From contig JANQJJ010000371.1 of NCBI GenBank assembly GCA_028281725.1, positions 1 through 43,125 of the forward strand: a DNA stretch of 43,125 nucleotides. Direction: 5' to 3'. Source of the DNA: Pirellulaceae bacterium (lineage in GTDB: Bacteria; Planctomycetota; Planctomycetia; Pirellulales; Pirellulaceae). A model generated the notes under the pieces. It saw only the letters and a list, made by a program, of their open reading frames with translations. It searched no databases and was not told the origin of the DNA. Both the position numbers and the translations under genes were made by a program. Shown here in pieces: positions 20,001-27,965 of this stretch. Each line of letters starts with the position of its first letter. The stretch's first letter is position 1.

Positions 20001-21689
20001 ACGGCTCACTTTGCCGACGGCACCGAGCAGGATGTGACGCACTTAGTCGCGTACGATAGTTCCAACACGAGTGTCGCCACGGTGGACGAACACGGTTTCG
20101 TGACGCCTCGTGAGAGAGGTGAAACCGTGATTCTCGTACGCTACTTGGAGCATATCGAATCGGTACCGTTGATGTTCGTTGAAAACCTGGAGAATTTTCA
20201 GTGGCAGGCGCCGACGCCGAACAACTACGTCGACCGGTTGGTCAACGCCAAGCTACGGCAGTTGCAATACCTACCATCTCAGACATGCACTGACGCGGAG
20301 TTTCTGCGGCGAGTTTACTTGGACGTGGTCGGCATCCTGCCAACGGTCGAAGAAACCAAGGAATTCCTTGAAGACGACCGCACCGACAAGAGAACCATCC
20401 TGATCGACAGGCTGCTCGAGCGGGAAGAATACGCCAAATTCTGGGCGCTCAAATGGGGCGATTTGCTCAAGATGACGAGCAAAACCGTCGGAGATGAAGG
20501 GGTGTATAAATACCAGCGCTGGGTAGAAGAAGCGTTGCACGACAACATGCCCTATGACGAGTTCGCAAGGCAATTGCTGACCGGAGCGGGCAGCACGCTG
20601 GCTAATCCGCCGGCGAACTTCTACCGCACTTCCACCGACATGAACGAGTGTGTGGAGACGATTTCCCAAGTATTCCTGGGCGCTCGTTTGCAGTGCGCGA
20701 AGTGCCACAATCATCCGTTCGAGCGCTGGACGCAGGACAACTACTACGGGCTGGGCGCGTTCTTTCACCGGGTCGAGCGCCGCCAGACGGGGCGGCCCGG
20801 CGAGATGTTCATTTACACCTCATTCTCAGGTGAGGTCACGCAGCCAAGAACGGGACAGGTCATGCAGCCCTGGCTACCTCAAGTCGGCAGTATCGCGGCA
20901 GCGGATGACCGAGATCGTCGCACCGAGTTTGCCCAGTGGTTGGTCGATGCCGACAATCCCTATTTCGCGAAAATCGAAGCCAATCGGATTTGGAGCCATC
21001 TGTTTTCACGCGGTATCGTCGATCCGATTGATGACTTTCGCGATTCTAACCCACCCAGCAACGTGCCTTTGCTGGAAGCGCTGGCCAAGGATTTCATCGA
21101 AAGTGGATATGATCGCAAGCATCTGTTGAGGACTGTGCTCGGCAGCCGAACCTATCAGGCGAGCTACGAGACGAACGAATTCAACCAGGACGACGAATTA
21201 TACTTCTCCCACCAGCAACCACGGCTGCTGAGCGCCGAACAGCTGCTCGACGCCATTAATCACGCATTGGGGCTAGAACAGAAGTTCGGCAACCTACCAG
21301 ACGGAACGCTGGCTACCCAGTTGCCCGCGCCGGATATCGTCAAAGTCGACTTCCTGAAGATCTTCGGTCAACCCGAGCGTAGCACGGTATGCGCCTGCGA
21401 ACGCACGGACGATTCCAATCTGGGTATGGCCATTGAACTTTTCAACGGCCCGATGCTTCACGAAAAGTTACGCGATACCAAGAATCGGTTTCGGGCAGCC
21501 ATCGCGGCCGGACGATCGGTCGAAGAGACGATCCGTGAATTGTACCTGTCCGCCGTGTGCCGTCCGCCATCGCCGGGAGAACTACAGGCCGCTATAGATC
21601 ACTGTGCAACACGTGAAGACGCGGCGGCGGGACTAGAAGACGTTAGCTGGGCGCTCTTTAACACCGATGAATTTCTGTTCCAGCACTAA
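17046..21689 (+). CDS. Large secreted protein: PPC-like and Ig/BIG2-like N-terminal regions, cytochrome-like CxnCH motifs, DUF1549 + DUF1553
   Basis: Start [23 protein letters not shown] at 17046. [80 protein letters not shown] (DUF1549), [72 protein letters not shown] (DUF1553). Confidence 0.92.
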   Translation: [1547 protein letters not shown]

Positions 21690-21729
21690 CCGACCTGCGG
21701 GACGCCACGGTCCCAGGAGTAAAGTAGCA

Positions 21730-21747
21730 GGCACGCTCCGTCGTGCC
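21730..21747. repeat. Short inverted repeat (GGCACG-CTCCGT-CGTGCC) in intergenic spacer
   Basis: Read directly: GTAGCAGGCACGCTCCGTCGTGCCATCC; 6-bp perfect arms, 6-nt loop, no T-tract. Confidence 0.5.
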
Positions 21748-21855
21748 ATCCGCCTCCCGCCATTTCGCTCACCTAAGAGAGTGGTGGCGGAGCCATGGTA
21801 ATTCGCACTAGCATAGCTGGTGGCTCAAGAAAGTGATTTAGAGAGATCAATCCCC

Positions 21856-23181
21856 ATGCAACGCTTCATCCTGACGTGCTCGATCACGATGCTTCTGCCA
21901 ACCGGCCCTGCCCTGCCATCGGAGACGACCAGCTTCAGCAAAGAGGTTGCCCCCATATTGCTCGACAACTGCCTGGCCTGCCATGGTGCCAAAAAGGCCG
22001 AAGGCGGCTATCGAGTTGACAACTACGACGAACTGTTGGCTCCGGGGGATTCCGGAGAGACTCCCGTAGTGCCCGGCGAGGGAGAAACGAGCGAGCTGTT
22101 AAGACGCATCGTCAGCGAAGACGAATCCGAACGCATGCCTGCCGAGAGCGAACCTCTCACCGCCGAGCAAATCGCGCTTGTTAAAAATTGGATTGCCGGT
22201 GGTGCCAAGTTCGACGGCCAGTCCCGCGACGATCCGCTGTCTCTCGTGATTCCTGCCCCCCGATACGCGGACCCGCCGGCGTCCTACGCCAGCCCGGTAC
22301 CTATCGCGGCGACGTCCTTTTCTCCCGATGGCAATCAGCTGCTCGTTGGTGGCTATCACGAGCTAACGATCTGGGATGTGAGCAGTGCCAAGCTGGTCCG
22401 CCGCATCAAGAACATCGGCCAGCGCGTATTTTCCATTGCTTTTGATTCTGGCGGAAAGACAATCGCTGTCGGCTGCGGCGAACCGGGCAGGACCGGCGAG
22501 TTGCGGTTGGTCGATTTCCAATCTGGAGAAGTCCGAGATGTCATCGCGAGATCGAACGATGTCGTACTGGACGCTGCCTTCCGGCCGGGCAGCAACCAAT
22601 TGGCGGTTGCCTCTGCAGACAGTCTGATTCGCATCTTTGACGTGGAAACGCTCGAAGAATTGCGAGTCATTGCCAGCCATGCGGACTGGGTAACCGCCAT
22701 CGCATGGAGCGACGATGGAAGCCGATTGGTCTCCGCCAGTCGGGACAAATCGGCCAAGGTGTTTGACGGACAGTCGGGTGAGCTGCTGGCTAGCTATCTG
22801 GGACACGGTGCCGCCGTCCGCGGTGTCTCCATCCTGGCTGATGGCAAACAGGTGGTGTCAACCGGCGCCGACAACAAGCTCCACCGATGGCAGATCGACG
22901 GGGCCAAGCGTACCGCGGAGATCGCGCTCGGCGGAGAAGCCTTTAAGCTGGTTCGAGGCAAAGATTTTGTGCTCGTGCCCTGTACAGACCAACAGCTGCT
23001 GCGCATCGACCTGAACACCAACAAAGTCTCGCAAGCCTATCAGGGACACTCCGACTGGGTCCTGGCCGCAACGCTCCAGTCGTCCGGCTCACTGCTGGCC
23101 AGTGGTGCTTTCAATGGAGAAGTTCGAATTTGGAACGGTAATGACGGATCGCTGACGCAATCGTGGCTTGCCAAACCTTGA
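21856..23181 (+). CDS. Secreted protein with Planctomycete-cytochrome-C-type heme motif and WD40 beta-propeller
   Basis: Start MQRFILTCSITMLLPTGPALPSET at 21856; FSKEVAPILLDNCLACHGAKKAEGGYRVDNYDEL (CxxCH); WD40 units such as SHADWVTAIAWSDDGSRLVSASRDKSAKVFDGQSGE and GHSDWVLAATLQSSGSLLASGAFNGEVRIWNGNDG. Confidence 0.92.
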   Translation: MQRFILTCSITMLLPTGPALPSETTSFSKEVAPILLDNCLACHGAKKAEGGYRVDNYDELLAPGDSGETPVVPGEGETSELLRRIVSEDESERMPAESEPLTAEQIALVKNWIAGGAKFDGQSRDDPLSLVIPAPRYADPPASYASPVPIAATSFSPDGNQLLVGGYHELTIWDVSSAKLVRRIKNIGQRVFSIAFDSGGKTIAVGCGEPGRTGELRLVDFQSGEVRDVIARSNDVVLDAAFRPGSNQLAVASADSLIRIFDVETLEELRVIASHADWVTAIAWSDDGSRLVSASRDKSAKVFDGQSGELLASYLGHGAAVRGVSILADGKQVVSTGADNKLHRWQIDGAKRTAEIALGGEAFKLVRGKDFVLVPCTDQQLLRIDLNTNKVSQAYQGHSDWVLAATLQSSGSLLASGAFNGEVRIWNGNDGSLTQSWLAKP

Positions 23182-23627
23182 CACGGCCACGGCCTGTGGA
23201 AGCGGGGCAGATGCCGTTGGGTGCAAACGCAACGGAGGCTCGTGAAAGACGTTCCACTGGGCGAGAGTTGGGTGTGTCGCCTACCGCTCCGCAGGTCGGT
23301 GCGCCCTCGACTGGTTCTATGTAGATAGCCCAACGACACGCTGTCGAAGTGGACCGTTTCCTGCCAGTGGATTCGCTGGCGCCTCTAGCCAGAGATAGAC
23401 TCTGAAGCCAAAGTCGGTCGCGATCTCTTGGGTAACACGACTGTTCATCCAGTCGGCACGCACCGATCGGCGCCAGTGGAACGCGGCTGTATGGTGTCTG
23501 ATCCGCCTTCAGATCGGCCAGCTTTTATCAAGCAAGCGACGAAATGAACTTTTCTTTGGAGGTGTCTCTGTTTTTTGTAAGGAGGCCCCTGAGCAAGTTA
23601 CCAATACTTCTGGAATGAGGTTTTGCG

Positions 23628-24152
23628 TTGCTTGACAAAGATCAAAAATCACTCTTCATGACTTGGCTCGGCGAGCATGGCTCTTCGGTCATGAAGGTGG
23701 CGCGCGCCTACACCCTGACCAGCGAGGAATGTCAAGATCTTGCCCAGGAGATTCTACTGCAGGCCTGGCGGTCCTTGCCAAACTTCAAAGGCGAGGCAAA
23801 CGCGGCAACTTGGTTTTATCGTGTGGCACTCCACACCGCCATGAACTGGCAACGTAAGGACAAACCTCGCCGATCAAGACAACAGCCGCTGCTGGAGGTG
23901 CAAACCGTAGTCACTGACAGGTTGGACGGTGCAGAGCAAGCTCAGCATCGAGATACCGTTGAGCGACTCTACGAAGCAATTCACCAGTTACCGAAAACCG
24001 ACGCAGCACTGGTGCTGTTGTACCTGGACGAACTGAGTTATCGAGAGATGTCGGAAGTGTTAGGCATCTCAGAGAGTAACGTGGGCGTGAAGCTGAATCG
24101 GGCAAAGAAGTCTCTGAGTACATTGATGAATGGGGAATCAGATGGACCCTGA
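23628..24152 (+). CDS. ECF-type RNA polymerase sigma-70 factor
   Basis: 174 aa; region 2 (VMKVARAYTLTSEECQDLAQEILLQAWRSLPNFKGEANAATWFYRVALHTAMNWQRK) and region 4 (YEAIHQLPKTDAALVLLYLDELSYREMSEVLGISESNVGVKLNRAKKSL). Confidence 0.93.
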   Translation: MLDKDQKSLFMTWLGEHGSSVMKVARAYTLTSEECQDLAQEILLQAWRSLPNFKGEANAATWFYRVALHTAMNWQRKDKPRRSRQQPLLEVQTVVTDRLDGAEQAQHRDTVERLYEAIHQLPKTDAALVLLYLDELSYREMSEVLGISESNVGVKLNRAKKSLSTLMNGESDGP

Positions 24153-26376
24153 CAAGTATCAGCAGGCATGGCAAGCACATGAAACTCAGACGCGTGTTAC
24201 CATCCATGCCGACTTACTTCGGAAAGAAATGCAGCGTGACCAGCGAGATTTCCGAACGGTAGTCTTCTGGGGAGATGTTGGTGAAGCTTGGATAGCCATT
24301 CTGCTGGTGCCGGTGTGGATCTATTTGGGCATCGCGACGTCATCACCCTGGACGTGGTATCTAGTGGTGCCAGCTCTGGTTTGGCAAGCGGGGTTTGTGC
24401 TGGTGCAACGCATGCGTCGCCGGCAGAAACCGATTGAGCCAGATGAACCGCTACTGGGGTGCGTGGAACGTTCGCTCGCTGAGTTGGAGCAGCAAATCTG
24501 GTCGGAGCGCAGTGCTTTCTGGATGTCTTCTCTGCCGGCTGGTATTTTGCTGCTGGTATACTTTGCCCACGCCACATGGCTAGGGTCCGACGATTGGTTG
24601 GACGCTCTTGGCTACGCGCCCCTTTTCGCCCTGACGATTGTAATTTTTGGTTTTATTTATTTCATGAATCAATACACCCTACCTAAAAAGTATCAGCCGC
24701 GACGTCAGGAACTGTTGACGCTGCTCGCAAGTCTCCAGGATGAGGCGGGTGAAAACGCCGACGATCATGTCAGCTTGCCTGCATTGCCCTTTAGAGATGG
24801 GAGTCTCCGGACGCCAGGCTATTCTCGGGCCAGAGTTACCATCGGTATGTTGGCTGCTGTCATGATCATGACGGTCACAGTGGGCTTGGTGGTGTTCATT
24901 TTCAACACGGCCCCCTATCTCTTCTCTGAGGAAGGCTACCCTAAGAAATCTCCTTTCGCCGCGGTGCGATGGGAGCAGTACCAACCAGAAGTCAGACTGG
25001 GTGAGGAATGGTTTAAGCTCGTGTCGCTGGATGAACTTCCTGCCGCCGAGATCGTGGCTTTTAGCCGGCGGACCTATGGGGATCGGTGGCGTAAGCGATT
25101 CGAAGAAGACCTCGTCGAGCTTTTAACCGGAATGAAGCATCCGCCCCGGGATCAGGTTACGCTGGTTGTTCAATCGTTGACGTCGTCGGAGACCCAGGTC
25201 CGGGAAGACGTCCCCATGACGTATGCGAATCGGCGGGCGATTTACGATGCGGCTGATAAGCGAGCGATTCCGGAACCACAGCGCAAGCGTGTCGCGCGAG
25301 CTGCCGTCTCCATCGACAACGCCGAGCAGTTCAACCAGCGCGTCGATGAATTCCTGCAGCTCGCGCGAGTCAAGACTGGCTTCTCCGGGGTCGTGGTGGT
25401 GGCTCGAGGGGGCGAACCGGTCTATCAAGGCGCATTCGGATTTTCACATCTCGCATCCAGAATCCCAAACTCACTGGATACGCCATTTCGAATCGCTTCG
25501 CTCTCCAAACAATTCACGGCCGCTGCGATCCTTTCGCTCGAAGCCGAGGGAAAGTTAAGCACGGACGATCCCGTGCACCGCTACCTGCCTGAGTTCACTG
25601 CCGAGCCCTATCGCAGAATCACGATTTATCACCTGTTGACTCACACGTCCGGGCTGCCGCGGACTCCTGAAGAGGCGGCAAGACATGCTCGCTGGGATGC
25701 CATGTCTAGGGCACCAACACCAGTCAACGACTATGTTCGGCTCGCCTGCCAGTGTCCACTCACATTCGAACCGGGGCAGGATTTTCAGTATTCGAACTTC
25801 GGATACCGCGTCCTTTCGGCAATCATCGTCCAAATCACCGGTGAAGAATACGCAGATTTCATGGAGGAGAGATTGTTCACTCCGCTGAGTCTCCGGCAGT
25901 CCGGCGTGGCTCGGATCTCCCAACCGTCAGACGAGGCCCGAGTGGCCGAAGTGGTCAGCTTCGTGGTGCAAAATCATCGCACGCGTGAGCCGTCGTTTGT
26001 GAGCACCGATAGCGGTCGCAATTACGGCACCGGGTACGGAAGTGGTGGAATCTATGCGAGCGCGAACGATCTATTGCGGTGGGATCGAATCCTCGCCGAC
26101 GAGAGCTTTCTTCCCGCAGAGCAGCAGGCCAAGCTCTTCCGGCCGGTTAGGAAACACTATGCTTGCGGATGGATCGTCAAGAAGTCCGGTCTGGACGGTC
26201 GCCTCTATCAAACTCATTCTGGTTCCAATGGAGGGTACTTCAGCAAAATGATGCGCATTCCTGAGGATAACTTGGTCATCATTGCATTGGGCAATGTCCG
26301 CCAGACAGATGAAATTGACGAAGCCCTAGAGCAGTTGTTTCGACTCTGCCGCTCGCTGCCGTATCAAGATTTGTAA
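24142..26376 (+). CDS. Multi-TM membrane protein (candidate anti-sigma-like) fused to C-terminal serine beta-lactamase/PBP-like domain
   Basis: ATG 24142 (MDPDKYQQAWQAHET) overlaps the ECF stop at 24150-24152. About five hydrophobic TM segments in the N-terminal ~265 aa; C-terminal FRIASLSKQFTAAAILSLEAEGKLSTDDPVHRYLPEF (SxxK), FQYSNFGYRVLS (YxN), YQTHSGSNGGYFSKM (HxG). Confidence 0.88.
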   Translation: MDPDKYQQAWQAHETQTRVTIHADLLRKEMQRDQRDFRTVVFWGDVGEAWIAILLVPVWIYLGIATSSPWTWYLVVPALVWQAGFVLVQRMRRRQKPIEPDEPLLGCVERSLAELEQQIWSERSAFWMSSLPAGILLLVYFAHATWLGSDDWLDALGYAPLFALTIVIFGFIYFMNQYTLPKKYQPRRQELLTLLASLQDEAGENADDHVSLPALPFRDGSLRTPGYSRARVTIGMLAAVMIMTVTVGLVVFIFNTAPYLFSEEGYPKKSPFAAVRWEQYQPEVRLGEEWFKLVSLDELPAAEIVAFSRRTYGDRWRKRFEEDLVELLTGMKHPPRDQVTLVVQSLTSSETQVREDVPMTYANRRAIYDAADKRAIPEPQRKRVARAAVSIDNAEQFNQRVDEFLQLARVKTGFSGVVVVARGGEPVYQGAFGFSHLASRIPNSLDTPFRIASLSKQFTAAAILSLEAEGKLSTDDPVHRYLPEFTAEPYRRITIYHLLTHTSGLPRTPEEAARHARWDAMSRAPTPVNDYVRLACQCPLTFEPGQDFQYSNFGYRVLSAIIVQITGEEYADFMEERLFTPLSLRQSGVARISQPSDEARVAEVVSFVVQNHRTREPSFVSTDSGRNYGTGYGSGGIYASANDLLRWDRILADESFLPAEQQAKLFRPVRKHYACGWIVKKSGLDGRLYQTHSGSNGGYFSKMMRIPEDNLVIIALGNVRQTDEIDEALEQLFRLCRSLPYQDL

Positions 26377-26622
26377 CCGCAGGTACTGCTAGCCCCGGCG
26401 ATGGAGTGCCATGCCGTCGCGTCGAGCGAGAACTGGCCCCCTTTGATTGGGGTGGAGCTCTTCCAGTGTCATTCGTCAGGCAGCCCAAATAGTGAAAGGC
26501 AGTATTCAGAACGCTCAAATTAGAATGTTGCCGGCTATTCAAAAAAATCCACCTCAGCGACAAACGGCGCCATTAACGGCGTTCCGTCGATTGATTCGCT
26601 TAGAAAATTCAACGGAACTCCC

Positions 26623-27741
26623 TTAATCGTCCAACCACCCGGGCGGAATCTCGAGCGACCAAACTTCGCTGTTGAGTGGACGGGCGTGCCCACCAGCAAC
26701 CCAGAGTTTGTCTTGGAAAACAAACGCCGAATGCTCGTGCCGCGGTTTCCAACTATTGCCAGTTTCTAACAGCTTCCAATCCTTGCCATCCAGCGAATGC
26801 CAGACATCGCCCAAGTTCGTCGACGGATTGTCATGCCAACCGCCTAGCAGCCACATGCGGTCTCGATATACGGCAGCAGAAAACCAAAGTCGAGAACGCC
26901 ACGGTGCAGCTCTGACGACTTGCGTCCAGTGGATGCCGTCTTCCGATGACCAAACATCGTTGTGCTCCGCGTAGTCAGGCACGTAATTCCCGCCGCCGAA
27001 GACCCACATCTTGTTGTCAAACACAACCGCTCCATGATAAGCCCGGGGCGCCCAGCCAGCGTCGTCAGTCACCAGAGTCCAGTTCTTGCCGTCTTGCGAA
27101 GACCAGACATCGTTTTTGAGACTCTTCGCGTCACCAAAATAGTAGTTCTCGGAACCACCGAGTATCCACATCTTACCTTGAAACTCCAGCACACCTGCGG
27201 CGAGACGCGGTGACCAGCCCGCATTGTCGGTCGCTTGCTCCCAGTCCACTCCATCGGTGGATGACCACACTTGATTGCTGGCCGAATGGCCGGCGAGACG
27301 CCCGTTGTACCAACCACCCATGAACCACATTTTGCCCTTAAAGGTCAATGACATCGACAAGTCGCTATGAATCCATGGAGCTCGGTTCTTGACGAGCGTC
27401 CAGTGTTCACCATTGGCTGAGTTCCAAACATCCCGAGGGGGCGCTTCATAGGAATCAAACCAGCCGCCAAAAATCCAGAGTTTGTCCTGGTAGACCAATT
27501 CTCCTTGCGAGTCTCGGGCTTGCCATGCAGCTTTCTTAGTAACCTGGACCCAATTCAAGTCGACCTTATCGGCCCGCTCAGGAGTAGTTTGTGCTTCCAA
27601 CTCCACGGTAGGTGCCGCTTCAGTCGCGTTTTTCTGGCCTCCTGCCAAGACAACTTGGATTTTATCCGACCTTGCCCATTCGGCGGACGAGCTGATGCCA
27701 AGGAGCGCTAGGGACCACAAGAAAACCGGGTGCCGTGCCAT
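26623..27741 (-). CDS. Secreted kelch-type beta-propeller protein
   Basis: Likely start MARHPVFLWSLALLGISSSAEWA at 27739-27741; at least five repeats of the type DVWSSxDGxxWTxVxxxAxWxxRxxxxxxxFxxKMWxxGG. Confidence 0.87.
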   Translation of the reverse strand: MARHPVFLWSLALLGISSSAEWARSDKIQVVLAGGQKNATEAAPTVELEAQTTPERADKVDLNWVQVTKKAAWQARDSQGELVYQDKLWIFGGWFDSYEAPPRDVWNSANGEHWTLVKNRAPWIHSDLSMSLTFKGKMWFMGGWYNGRLAGHSASNQVWSSTDGVDWEQATDNAGWSPRLAAGVLEFQGKMWILGGSENYYFGDAKSLKNDVWSSQDGKNWTLVTDDAGWAPRAYHGAVVFDNKMWVFGGGNYVPDYAEHNDVWSSEDGIHWTQVVRAAPWRSRLWFSAAVYRDRMWLLGGWHDNPSTNLGDVWHSLDGKDWKLLETGNSWKPRHEHSAFVFQDKLWVAGGHARPLNSEVWSLEIPPGWLDD

Positions 27742-27844
27742 AGGAAAACATCTTTCTACTTCGTGCATTGCAAAACGTTGAGACAATTCAGTGCCCCACT
27801 CAGGTATCCCATCGAGAGTAACAGAATTCGGTTGGGCTCGCTTA

Positions 27845-27884
27845 CTAGTGCTTTGTCAACACTAAAGATTTGGGTAAAGGGATC
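27845..27884 (+). repeat. Half-copy of the palindromic MITE-like element (copy 3)
   Basis: CTAGTGCTTTGTCAACACTAAAGATTTGGGTAAAGGGATCA matches the left end of the copy at 42830 onward with one difference (GGGGTCA vs GGGATCA), then similarity ends. Confidence 0.8.
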
Positions 27885-27921
27885 ACCGCCTTCAACGCTT
27901 TGAAACCGAAGATAACAAATC

Positions 27922-27955
27922 CCCACCACGCTAAGAAAACTTAGTGGGGATCTTA
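27922..27955 (-). terminator. Possible transcription terminator downstream of the 1144-aa gene
   Basis: ATCCCCAC(CACGC)TAAG-AAAA-CTTAGTGGGGAT hairpin-like sequence with an internal bulge, just beyond the minus-strand stop at 27966; weak T-tract (TTTGTT). Confidence 0.35.
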
Positions 27956-27965
27956 TGGGAACCTG

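Noticed and set aside
26560-26590. Apparent hairpin around AACGGCGCCATTAACGGCGTT
   Set aside because: The two halves are closer to a direct repeat (ACGGCG) than an inverted repeat; no T-tract.
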